Part shown: one piece after another, positions 8,317 to 16,011 of the stretch
Numbering within the stretch: position 1 is the first letter of the stretch
Layout of the letters: every line of letters begins with the position of its first letter
NCBI GenBank assembly: GCA_030065755.1
Contig: JASJDA010000102.1
Coordinates: 1 to 34,659 of the forward strand
DNA: 34,659 nt
Reading direction: 5' to 3'
DNA from: Prochloraceae cyanobacterium
Lineage (GTDB): Bacteria > Cyanobacteriota > Cyanobacteriia > Cyanobacteriales > JASJDA01
Program-made: the position numbers and the translations under genes
Notes under the pieces: model-generated
What the model was told of the DNA's origin: nothing
Databases searched by the model: none
What the model saw: only the letters and a program-made list of their open reading frames with translations

Positions 8317-8390
8317 AATATTTCCTTAAGCTCTTCATCCTAAAGGTTACTACTCGATCGCTCCTGCCCGCCCCCCTATTGTCTTAAGTT

Positions 8391-9038
8391 TTATTGCGAA
8401 TCTCGCCATTGCACTCCTACAAAATAGGCGGGACGACCCCAAATATCGGAGGTATGAGAAATATTTTTTACTTCCAAGTTAAAAGGAATGGAAGTAGTCA
8501 AATATTTTTGAGCTTCTCTTCCTAGATCTGGTGCCAACTGAGCTGCAGTTGTTGCGGCTATACCCACGCCAATAACTTGTTCGATCGGTCCTCTAGGTAA
8601 GAGTAAATGAGCGCCTAAAACCAATCCTGTCGTCAAAAACATGGCTACAGATAGATTAGTACCGCAGCGGGGATGTACGGCTAAATCCCATTCTCCAGAT
8701 TGGATACGTTTGAGAGCTGCTAGGACAGCTCGCTTAAGAGCTAATGGGTTCACCTGACCGTATAAGTAAAAACCTCGCTCGGTAGACAAACCGCCTAAAT
8801 TTTCATTATCTTTTTGATTTAAATTGGCTGAAGCTTCTCTATTATTTGAAGCTTTGTCTGTTTCGCTTAGAACCCAAACTGTTGCGTGTTCTAAAGCGTG
8901 TACTTGACGCAACATTAAAATCTCTTTCAATCCTGGAATAAAACCTAACTCTTTGAGTATTTCCTTATCTCTTGAAGGTTCGGGATAATAATCAAAGTTC
9001 CAGAAGTTTTCGTTATTGGCAGAAGCAGCATTAGTCAT
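8391..9038 (-). CDS. DUF6391 family protein
   Basis: 215 codons from ATG. The conserved core of the family is present: LRQVHALEHATVWVLSE, GGLSTERGFYLYGQV, LAVHPRCGTNLSVAMFL with a likely membrane helix (LTTGLVLGAHLLL), and a second hydrophobic stretch (VIGVGIAATTAAQLA). The His/Glu in HALEHAT and the His/Cys in HPRCGTN are invariant-looking and could bind metal, but no reaction is established for the family. A low-complexity Asn-rich insertion lies between the HALEHAT segment and GGLSTERG. It is the promoter-proximal gene of the DUF6391-psaE-mutM cluster. Confidence 0.85.
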   Translation of the reverse strand: MTNAASANNENFWNFDYYPEPSRDKEILKELGFIPGLKEILMLRQVHALEHATVWVLSETDKASNNREASANLNQKDNENLGGLSTERGFYLYGQVNPLALKRAVLAALKRIQSGEWDLAVHPRCGTNLSVAMFLTTGLVLGAHLLLPRGPIEQVIGVGIAATTAAQLAPDLGREAQKYLTTSIPFNLEVKNISHTSDIWGRPAYFVGVQWRDSQ

Positions 9039-9311
9039 AATGACTTTAAAAATTTATTAATTCGGTAAAATACTCAGTAGTGTATTTTATGTTCTTACAA
9101 TCTATTATTGCTTTTTTTTCTCCCAGCTTGAGGCTGACTTATCCACATATTAACGTCAATTCTTAAAATCTTAAGTTTTTTTTACCTATTATTTATAGAA
9201 TTTTAAGAGTAGCAGCAATTAAATTTTGCCAATAAGATAAATTTAAATTTAAAGAATTCTCCACACTTCGATCGATAATCCAATTGAAAATCTATTTTTG
9301 AATCCGCGAGA
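9039..9311. other. AT-rich upstream region of the DUF6391-psaE-mutM cluster
   Basis: No gene seen. It contains a small perfect hairpin (TAAAATAC...GTATTTTA, about 9065-9088) just upstream of the DUF6391 start and long A/T tracts, and probably holds the promoter of the minus-strand cluster. Confidence 0.4.
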
Positions 9312-9557
9312 GTGTCAAAATTTGTTAATTGTCACGAACATACCTCGCAACAAGGAACCCGCGATGTTTTAAGATCGCGCTCGGCAACACAGACACAGCA
9401 TTGTTTAATAGTGCGAGATCGGGGCTATGCACTAGAAACTGTTTTAATCTATTTAGGGGTGTTTGACATCCACTCCGCCCTCTTATGTGCGGAGATTCCT
9501 ACCAGACTATTGTCTCTCGGTGGGTTGACGTTTCATCACAAATTGCTACCTCAGTAG
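9312..9557 (+). pseudogene. small unrecognised ORF running into a mobile element end
   Basis: A GTG-started frame (MSKFVNCHEHTSQQGTRDVL...) has about 50 plausible codons ending near VRDRGYALETVLIYLG. It then reads into the IS200/IS605-like end at 9463, where the remaining codons are clearly element sequence. I do not recognise the family. If real, the gene was cut by the element; equally it could be chance. No good ribosome binding site is visible. Confidence 0.25.
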
Positions 9558-9830
9558 TCTTATGCTTGCTCCACGTCCGTTTAGAGTCAACGGTTGCCCC
9601 TCGACGACTTAATATGTATACCCTAGAAACGAAAGGATAATTCTTATGTTTGCTTCCAGTTTGGACTTTAGACCATTGACCTTCAGCTTCCCTATTCTCT
9701 TTCAGGCTCGGTTTCACACCGTTGTCGGTGGTATATCGACTGCAAAATATAGGCGGGTCAAAGACCATCAGAATTATAACACAAAGCCGTCCTGGAAGGA
9801 CGGGGCGCCAATCCCAAATTTTCGGTGACG
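9463..9830 (-). mobile_element. non-autonomous IS200/IS605-like element (internally deleted)
   Basis: Minus-strand reading: a left-end hairpin (CCGTCCT/AGGACGG, 9787-9803), about 270 bp of inside sequence, and a right-end hairpin (CTCCGC/GCGGAG, 9473-9494) followed by a terminal TCAA, as in IS200/IS605 ends. The inside contains a short minus-strand frame (9499-9768) whose product ends RTWSKHKTTEVAICDETSTH and reads like a transposase C-terminal remnant. There is no TnpA (HUH/Tyr) and no RuvC-like TnpB catalytic part. It would need transposase in trans. Exact left boundary is uncertain by some tens of bases. Confidence 0.55.
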
Positions 9831-9928
9831 GGTTAAGAGTTCTGTTTATCTCCCCATACCCTATACCCCATGCTCAACTACCCAATTAATTTTATTCCAA
9901 ACCCTATCGGTAAAAAATTGTCTCAAAC

Positions 9929-10219
9929 TTAGGTTAAGACTTGAGTAGTGTTGCGTTGATTCTCAGCTACGGGTAGAATACAGCAGTTAATATCGTAGAG
10001 ACAGACTTTACCCCAATATAGAGCCCAGTTGAGCAACTCTACTCGGTTTTTCGTGTTTGTCTTTTTGAGAATGTTGCTAAGATGGTTGTCAACTGTTCTT
10101 TTGCTGATTTCTAGCCGCTCTGCAATTTGGTGATTGGTTAAACCCGTCGATATGAGCTGAATGATTTGTATTTCTCGATCGCTTAGAGAGGCAGTAGTCT
10201 CAAATTTGTTAGTAGCCAT
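9929..10219 (-). CDS. pedR: PedR-like small LuxR-type redox regulator
   Basis: 96-aa stand-alone LuxR/NarL helix-turn-helix (residues about 10-66: LSDREIQIIQLISTGLTNHQ, IAERLEISKRTVDNHLSNIL) followed by a short tail WALYWGKVCLYDINCC. It matches the cyanobacterial PedR type (Synechocystis ssl0564), a regulator that responds to photosynthetic electron flow through thioredoxin and a conserved cysteine. Cys73, Cys79 and Cys80 of this protein lie in the matching tail. There is no receiver domain. It is a single gene divergent from fructokinase. The symbol is given by similarity; an ordinary LuxR-type regulator is the alternative. Confidence 0.7.
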   Translation of the reverse strand: MATNKFETTASLSDREIQIIQLISTGLTNHQIAERLEISKRTVDNHLSNILKKTNTKNRVELLNWALYWGKVCLYDINCCILPVAENQRNTTQVLT

Positions 10220-10365
10220 AAAACTTTTCTAGTAATTTAGGTAAATTCACTTACTCAGTCTTTTCATTGTATATGAAGGTAGCATATTGAGATAAATAAA
10301 AAAACGTATCTAAAAATACAATTCTTTTATCCCAGATGGTAGGGTGGGGAAAAAGTTTGAGTGAG

Positions 10366-11340
10366 ATGGAATCTGTTGCGCGTATAATCTGTTTGGGTGA
10401 GGTGTTGGTAGATTGTTTAGCAGATGAATTGGGGCAATCTATTGAAGAAATAAATTCTTGGAGTGACTATCCAGGAGGGGCTCCTGCTAATGTTGCTACT
10501 GCTTTAGTCAAGTTGGGAATACCGGCAGCTTTCGTCGGTTGTGTAGGGGAAGATGAAACAGGTAAAAATTTAATAAAAACTTTAGATTCTTTGGGGGTAA
10601 ATATAGATGGGATACAGTATCATCCCACCGCACCTACCAGAAAAGTTTATGTTTTACGCTCTGAAGATGGCGATCGCTCTTTTGCTGGATTTGGAGAAGA
10701 AACAGATCGATTTGCCGATGCGTTCTTGAAAAGCTCCCAATTGCCTGCAGAACTATTTTTACAAGCAGAGTTTTTGGTAATTGGAACTCTAGAATTAGCA
10801 TATCCCAACAGCAGAGCGGCAGTTTTTAGAGCTTTGGAAATGGCCCAACAATACGATCTCAAAGTATTGCTCGATGTCAATTGGCGTCCGATGTTTTGGC
10901 AAGAGGAAAAGGAGGCTAAACCTCTAATTAAACAATTGTGGCAACAGATAGATTTCTTGAAACTATCACAAGAAGAAGCAAAATGGTTATTCGATACCAT
11001 TGATGCAGGAGCGATCGCTCACCGTCTCAATTGTCTAGAAGGAGTTTTAGTGACGGGAGGAGACAAAGAAATTAGCTACTGTTTGAGCGAAAATGAAGGT
11101 AAAGTATCCCCCTTTAGGGTAGAAGTTCGAGATACCACAGGTGCAGGAGATGCTTTTGTAGCAGGTTTTCTCTCTCAATTATCCAAGCTCGGAATTTCAA
11201 GTCTCAAAAATCCCGACACCGCTAAAGAAATTGTTACCTATGCCTCCGCAGTGGGAGCATTAACGACCACATCTAATGGCGCGATCGCAGCTCAGCCAAC
11301 TGCAAAAAAAGTCGAAACTTTTCTCGAGTCAATTCGCTAA
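10366..11340 (+). CDS. PfkB-family carbohydrate kinase (fructokinase)
   Basis: ATP-dependent sugar kinase of the ribokinase/PfkB family, most like cyanobacterial fructokinases (fructose to fructose-6-phosphate, for example after sucrose cleavage). N-terminal ICLGEVLVDCLAD and the first signature PGGAPANVATALVKLG bind the sugar. The second signature DTTGAGDAFVAGF (GAGD near residues 259-262) carries the catalytic Asp and anion hole. I chose the ATG at 10366 (MESVARIICLGEV) because relatives begin there; an in-frame ATG at 10336 is possible and neither has a strong ribosome binding site. The downstream HAD gene follows after 28 bp, so the two are probably co-transcribed. Confidence 0.88.
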   Translation: MESVARIICLGEVLVDCLADELGQSIEEINSWSDYPGGAPANVATALVKLGIPAAFVGCVGEDETGKNLIKTLDSLGVNIDGIQYHPTAPTRKVYVLRSEDGDRSFAGFGEETDRFADAFLKSSQLPAELFLQAEFLVIGTLELAYPNSRAAVFRALEMAQQYDLKVLLDVNWRPMFWQEEKEAKPLIKQLWQQIDFLKLSQEEAKWLFDTIDAGAIAHRLNCLEGVLVTGGDKEISYCLSENEGKVSPFRVEVRDTTGAGDAFVAGFLSQLSKLGISSLKNPDTAKEIVTYASAVGALTTTSNGAIAAQPTAKKVETFLESIR

Positions 11341-11368
11341 GATCGATCGAAGAGTAGGATTTTTCGCC

Positions 11369-12184
11369 TTGGATATTAAATTATTAGTCCTCGACATAGA
11401 TGGGACGATCGCTGGTAAATCTAACCAGGTCAGCGAGCGAGTCAAACAGGCGATAGCCGACGCAATGGGTAAAGGAATTCAAGTAGCTCTAGCTACTGGT
11501 CGCATGTATGCTTCAGCTTTGCGCTTTCATACTAGCGTAGGCTCTAGACTGCCCTTATTAGCTTATAATGGCGCTTGGATTCAAAATCCTGCCAGCCAAG
11601 AAATCGAGCGACACTTCAGTGTTTCGACTCAAAGAGCATTAGAATTATTAGACTATTTCGAGCAACCAGAATGGGAAAAATGGGTTGAGGTTCATTTTTA
11701 TCTTGACGATCGACTTTACGTCCGACAAATAACTTCAGAGACTGAAGATTATGCCGATCGTAGCGGCATCAAACCAATTGCAGTTGGAGATCTTCGCAAT
11801 TTACTCGATCGAGAACCAACTAAAATATTGGCTATTTCTCGCGATCGGCAAGCGCTCCAACAAATATCCCAAAATCTTTGCCAGCGCTACCTTCCCGACC
11901 AGCTTTATCTAACTCAGTCTACGGAACATTACTTTGAAGCTACCAATCCTCAAGCTAACAAAGGTTTAGCTGTTCGCTACTTAACTGAATCTCTCTTGGG
12001 TCTAAAAGCTGAAAATGTAATGGCGATCGGAGATAATTTCAACGATTTAGAAATGCTGCAATATGCTGGTATTGGCGTAGCTATGGGCAGCGCTCCTACT
12101 GCAGTGCGAGAAAGGGCTAAGTGGGTAGCTCCCGATGTTGAACGAGAAGGAGTAGCTGTAGCTATTGAAAAATTTCTCTTCTAG
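11369..12184 (+). CDS. Cof-type HAD-IIB family phosphatase
   Basis: Haloacid-dehalogenase phosphatase, probably acting on a sugar phosphate or similar metabolite. Motif I VLDIDGT holds the nucleophile Asp9 and Asp11; motif II lies in ALATGRM; the C2 cap follows; motif III/IV is GDNFNDLEML at about residue 221; GIGVAMGSAP is the typical IIB ending. I chose the TTG at 11369 (reads MDIKLLVLDIDGT) because relatives start with MDIKLLVLDIDGT and an AGTAGGA ribosome binding site lies about 10 nt upstream. The longer frame from the ATG at 11276 would overlap fructokinase by 65 bp and has no such site. Context suggests a sugar-metabolism pair. Confidence 0.88.
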   Translation: MDIKLLVLDIDGTIAGKSNQVSERVKQAIADAMGKGIQVALATGRMYASALRFHTSVGSRLPLLAYNGAWIQNPASQEIERHFSVSTQRALELLDYFEQPEWEKWVEVHFYLDDRLYVRQITSETEDYADRSGIKPIAVGDLRNLLDREPTKILAISRDRQALQQISQNLCQRYLPDQLYLTQSTEHYFEATNPQANKGLAVRYLTESLLGLKAENVMAIGDNFNDLEMLQYAGIGVAMGSAPTAVRERAKWVAPDVEREGVAVAIEKFLF

Positions 12185-12200
12185 AACTTGACAATTAGAA

Positions 12201-12239
12201 AGGGAACCGACGACTTGCCATGTTTCGTCTCGGTTCCCT
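12201..12239 (+). terminator. hairpin after the kinase-phosphatase pair
   Basis: A 10-bp perfect outer stem AGGGAACCGA/TCGGTTCCCT, extendable by CGA/TCG with a small bulge, lies 17 bp after the HAD stop codon. No strong T-run follows, so it may be a weak or processing-type terminator. Confidence 0.5.
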
Positions 12240-12354
12240 AACTAGTTCGCTCCTCACACGAAACTAAAATTACCTCAACCAAAAGAGCATTGTCAAGAGT
12301 TACATAAAAGATATTTATTTATTTAATAAACTTCATCTTCTCCTTAACAGAAAG

Positions 12355-13287
12355 TTATAGTTCCTGTGGAGCAATAACGCCAAGCTGCTCTTTTAGCAAC
12401 CACTGAAGCACAAATTGAGTTACCGAGATTAATCCTAATCTAGCTTTTGCTAAGTCGGGAGTTTGAGAACTAACTTCCCCCCAAATTCGGCAACTGCGAT
12501 CGAAATCTAACATTGCTTGACTTAAAAGCATTCCTTGTTTCACCCAGTCTACTTTTTGAGAATCAAGGGGAATGTCTGCTAAGTTTAATAACTGTGCGAT
12601 TAAATGTTTTTCTGCTGGATGGACTAATTGAAAATGTCTTTGTTGTAGGTGAGAATTAAACCAAGGAATGGGTAATGGTTCTAACCATTGCCAGAGCGAG
12701 CAGTTTAAATCTAGATTATTCAGCTTAATTAAACCACTTCGATGTCCCAAACGCAGTAAAGAACAACAGCGAGCGCAAGCGTATTGTATTGGAAACACAT
12801 TCAAATCCTTCTGATCTCCCCCTCTCCCCTGCTCCCCCTCTCCCCTGCTCCCCCTCTCCCCTGCTCCCCCGTCTCCCAACAACAGAGGTAGGTTTTGCAA
12901 CCATACAGCTAGAGCGCGATCGCTCAGGTAAAAATCAATCCAACCTGGTTCGACTGCTTTGACAGTGAAATCTAATAGTGGGTCGTCTTCTGAATCAGAA
13001 GCAGATAGGGAATTAGTTAAAACATTGACTAATTCAATGGCGATCGCAACACGAGATAAATTATTAACACTAGCCAAAGAAAAAGCGATCGCGCAACGGT
13101 AGACAATACCGATAGAATCTTTATCTTTTAATCGATACAAGGGAATTGCTTCTGCTGCCAGTTCTAAAGAGGGATCTCTGTTTGTTATAGTTTCTCTGTT
13201 ACTGCCTTGAATTGCTTTTAGTAGTTGTTCTTGCAATACTCTTTTAATGGACGGAGTATTTAAAGTAGCTAAAAAGTTCGCGCTCAC
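12355..13287 (-). CDS. DALR anticodon-binding-domain protein (stand-alone)
   Basis: 310 codons from GTG. The C-terminal half has the helical DALR fold found at the end of arginyl- and glycyl-tRNA synthetases: FPIQYACARCCSLLRLG, HLIAQLLNLADIPLDSQ and SRCRIWG-like helices around FDRSCRIWGEV. The catalytic synthetase core (HIGH, KMSKS) is absent. Such stand-alone proteins are conserved in cyanobacteria and have no proven function; tRNA binding is an inference from the domain. A Gly/Glu/Arg-rich stretch (GAGERGSRGEGEQGRGG) between the halves is encoded by a 16-bp minisatellite and is probably a flexible insertion. It is divergent from the Crp/Fnr gene. Confidence 0.75.
   Translation of the reverse strand: MSANFLATLNTPSIKRVLQEQLLKAIQGSNRETITNRDPSLELAAEAIPLYRLKDKDSIGIVYRCAIAFSLASVNNLSRVAIAIELVNVLTNSLSASDSEDDPLLDFTVKAVEPGWIDFYLSDRALAVWLQNLPLLLGDGGAGERGSRGEGEQGRGGDQKDLNVFPIQYACARCCSLLRLGHRSGLIKLNNLDLNCSLWQWLEPLPIPWFNSHLQQRHFQLVHPAEKHLIAQLLNLADIPLDSQKVDWVKQGMLLSQAMLDFDRSCRIWGEVSSQTPDLAKARLGLISVTQFVLQWLLKEQLGVIAPQEL
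12816..12870. repeat. 16-bp minisatellite inside the DALR gene
   Basis: Three exact copies of CTCCCCCTCTCCCCTG (12816-12863) and a partial fourth. Because 16 is not a multiple of 3, each copy is read in a different frame, and only three copies together (48 bp) keep the host gene open. Related G-rich purine tracts occur at 29465-29533 and 34576-34601. Confidence 0.9.
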
Positions 13288-13391
13288 AAGTATTTATTCG
13301 ATACATTGAAATTCAGATAAAATCTAAAATAAGCTGGTGAAAATTCTGCCTAGGTAGAGAGCTTTACTCACCCAAGACTCGTGAAATTAAA

Positions 13392-14102
13392 ATGAATTTT
13401 TCAACTCAATTATCAAAGGCATCTCGACCTTTATCAAGTTGGCAAAAGATTCTTGAATGGGCGCAGTTACGATATCGAGTGCGAACTTTCAGCAAAGACG
13501 AGCAAATTCCGACTCGATCGGGACTACTTTATTTAGTCGAAAGTGGCGCTATTCGCCTTGTCGGTACATCTCCAATTAAGGCAGTAAATATCAATGATGA
13601 ATCTGAGGAACCCCAGGAAACAACTGAGGAGGCCTTTTTAGGTTTTGTTAGCCCAGGTGAGCCATTTGAAATTGTGACACACTTTTGTGTTTCTATCCAA
13701 GCTTATGCCCACGTCGATCGCACTTCAGTAATATGGATGTACTGGCACGAATTAGATAATTGGGCTAATTTTCGAGGGGAAGTGTTTGAAGCTTTTCGCT
13801 ACCAGCAACAGCGCAAACTTCTCTGGTTAACTAGTTTGGGGCAAAGGCGAACAATAGATCGCCTTTTGAGTTTTCTTACCCTTCTAATTGAAGAATACGG
13901 CGAACCTAAAGAACAAAGCTATTATTTGCCCTATCCTTTGACTCATTCTCAAATTGGAAGTGCTATAGGTTCTACGCGGGTTACAGTTACTCGCTTAATG
14001 GGTAAATTACGTCAACAAGGTTTAATTTCTATCGAAGAAGATAATTTGATTTGCATGCCCAAAACGGCTGCTGATTCTTCTCCTGAATCGGAGGTTGAAT
14101 GA
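13392..14102 (+). CDS. Crp/Fnr-family transcriptional regulator
   Basis: 236 codons. The N-terminal half is a cyclic-nucleotide-binding-like beta barrel (SGLLYLVESGAIRLVG, EAFLGFVSPGEPFEI) lacking an obvious cAMP-binding PRAAT-type cassette. A long dimerisation helix follows (FRYQQQRKLLWLTSLGQRR). The C-terminal winged HTH has LTHSQIGSAIGSTRVTVTRL, the classic Crp/NtcA recognition helix arrangement. It probably binds a palindromic site as a dimer. The effector is unknown. An acidic insertion (NDESEEPQETTEE) sits in the barrel. Its stop lies 1 bp from the stop of the convergent M20 gene. Confidence 0.85.
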   Translation: MNFSTQLSKASRPLSSWQKILEWAQLRYRVRTFSKDEQIPTRSGLLYLVESGAIRLVGTSPIKAVNINDESEEPQETTEEAFLGFVSPGEPFEIVTHFCVSIQAYAHVDRTSVIWMYWHELDNWANFRGEVFEAFRYQQQRKLLWLTSLGQRRTIDRLLSFLTLLIEEYGEPKEQSYYLPYPLTHSQIGSAIGSTRVTVTRLMGKLRQQGLISIEEDNLICMPKTAADSSPESEVE

Positions 14103-14103
14103 G

Positions 14104-15282
14104 TTAGTTTTTTTGCCAATATTTACAAGCAGCATAAGCAAGGGTGACTACACCAGTAACAATTGCGGCTTCATCGACTTCAAATTCAGGATGATGAAGG
14201 GGATGGTTAAATCGATCTGCATATCCAACACCGAGGCGAAACATAGAACCAGGAGCGTGTTCTAAGTAAAGGGAAAAGTCTTCTGCTCCTAAAGAGGGTT
14301 CGGTCAAAATTTCTACGCGATCGCTCCCCCAAGCTTCTTTACTAGATTCTTCTAATAATTGGGTCAAAGCCAAATCGTTTTGCACCGAAGGAACTCCTCG
14401 ACGATAGTTGACCTCATATCTAGCATTGTAGGTGTGGCAGACTTGAGACACAATATTTTCAATCCACTCGGGGAGATCGGCGTGGGTTTGATGGTGAAGA
14501 GATCGCACTGTTCCTGCCATCCGCACGCGATCGGCAATCACGTTTGGCGCTCTCCCCCCACTTATTTGCCCAATTGTCAAGACTATGGGACGCAAAGGAT
14601 TTTGAGTGCGGCTAATCGCCTGCTGTAAAGTAGTAATTACTTGAGAAGCAATCCAGATCGCGTCGATCGCTTGGTGGGGTCGCGCTCCGTGACCCGATTC
14701 CCCGTAAATGAATATCTCTAAATCGTCTGCTGCTGCTGTGAGCGCTCCATAGCGAATGCCTACAGATCTAGCAGAAATAGAAGGAAAAACGTGCAGCCCG
14801 AAAATAGCGCTTACATCTCGCATTACTCCGTCTCGGATCATCCAAGAAGCACCTTGGGCAATTTCTTCTGCAGGTTGAAATAAAAAGCGCATATTTCCAG
14901 GCATTTGTTCTGCTAACTGGGACATTACCATTGCTGTCCCCAACCCTACTGTTGAGTGTACGTCGTGACCGCAAGCGTGCATAATTCCTGGTTTGCAGGA
15001 AGCAAAATCTAGTTGAGCACCTTCAGTTATTGGTAGTGCATCCATATCGGTGCGAATTGCTAAGATGCGCTTATCCTTCCCAACACCTGATAATTCCCCT
15101 ACCACTCCAGTTTTGCCTACAGCTTCCTTAACATGAAGACCGCAAGATGATAAAACTCCAGCAATATAAGCCGCAGTTTGATATTCTTGTCCGCTTAATT
15201 CTGGATGGGAGTGAAAGTGACGGCGAATTTCAATTAGTCTGGGTGCTAGGTTTTCGGCTATGTCTTTGATTTGAGAAAGCAT
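14104..15282 (-). CDS. M20-family amidohydrolase (IAA-amino acid hydrolase-like)
   Basis: 392-aa zinc-dependent amidohydrolase that cleaves N-acyl amino acids or similar amides; the exact substrate cannot be read. Metal-site motifs are present in order: HFHSHPELSGQEY near the N-terminus, RTDMDALP, HACGHDVHSTVGLG, the FQPAEE catalytic Glu region, LHVFPS, then the dimerisation domain (GESGHGARPHQ) and EPSLGAEDFSLYLEHAPG near the C-terminus. Length and motifs are normal. Monocistronic, converging on the Crp/Fnr gene. Confidence 0.92.
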   Translation of the reverse strand: MLSQIKDIAENLAPRLIEIRRHFHSHPELSGQEYQTAAYIAGVLSSCGLHVKEAVGKTGVVGELSGVGKDKRILAIRTDMDALPITEGAQLDFASCKPGIMHACGHDVHSTVGLGTAMVMSQLAEQMPGNMRFLFQPAEEIAQGASWMIRDGVMRDVSAIFGLHVFPSISARSVGIRYGALTAAADDLEIFIYGESGHGARPHQAIDAIWIASQVITTLQQAISRTQNPLRPIVLTIGQISGGRAPNVIADRVRMAGTVRSLHHQTHADLPEWIENIVSQVCHTYNARYEVNYRRGVPSVQNDLALTQLLEESSKEAWGSDRVEILTEPSLGAEDFSLYLEHAPGSMFRLGVGYADRFNHPLHHPEFEVDEAAIVTGVVTLAYAACKYWQKN

Positions 15283-16011
15283 TTACTGGTTCGATACGTA
15301 ATATTACGTTACATTATCGAAAATTAAAGAATGTTCCTATTTTAGCGCGAGCAGCATTTTTACTCCATCGTTGAGATTGATAATCCCTCCAAGTTCAGTA
15401 ACTTTACGGTGGTATTTCTATTCATTCTCAAGCTAACTTAATAATCAAACTTCGGTATATTGGACTTATGCAAGATGTATGTCGTAATTTAATAAACTAC
15501 CCTATAAGCGATCGCCTCGCCATAGTTGGTTACACTTGCCTTGATTTTTTCAACACCTTAATTTTCCCGAACAAATAGGGATTTATTCTGCTCGAGATCG
15601 ATGCGATATTGGACTGAACACAGCAAAGAAAACTACCCCTCTGGAGATCTTTCTTTTGAAAAAAATTGATAACAAACTTAAGTTAATAAAAAGGAAAGCT
15701 TATGGCTTTAGAAAATTTGACTATCTTCGACTTAAAAGTTTCTTGACTTGACATTTGACTAGTTAGTTTTGCATGACTTGTTGAGTAGAATCTTGTTGTC
15801 TAAAACAGTTTTTTGTATAAAACTATAACAAAATCTTAAGAATTAAAGACAAAAAAAACTGTGTGAGAAAGATAGAGTCAAAGTCGAGATAAGATATCAG
15901 CGACAAAAAAAAATTTGGCAAGTATTAATAAAGTCACTGATATCTCAATCGCAAATAGATTAATTTAAATAGAATAGTTAATTCAGAGCAAAGATTAGGA
16001 GAACGTCGAGC
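15283..16011. other. long leader region of the type I secretion operon
   Basis: About 730 bp without an established gene. It has a possible 14-codon peptide frame at 15702-15746 (see separate entry), A/T tracts just before the exporter gene, and AGGAGAACG as the exporter's ribosome binding site. It probably contains the operon promoter and the divergent M20 promoter. Confidence 0.4.
15702..15746 (+). CDS. possible 14-aa leader peptide MALENLTIFDLKVS
   Basis: ATG with AAGGAAAG immediately upstream opens a 14-codon frame ending in TGA, about 265 bp before the exporter gene. A good ribosome binding site with a short frame could be a leader peptide, or the remains of a lost gene start. No regulatory codon bias is visible. 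Weakly supported. Confidence 0.2.
   Translation: MALENLTIFDLKVS

Noticed and set aside
9646-9828. 60-codon plus-strand frame
   Set aside because: Lies entirely inside the IS200/IS605-like element and reads across its end hairpin.
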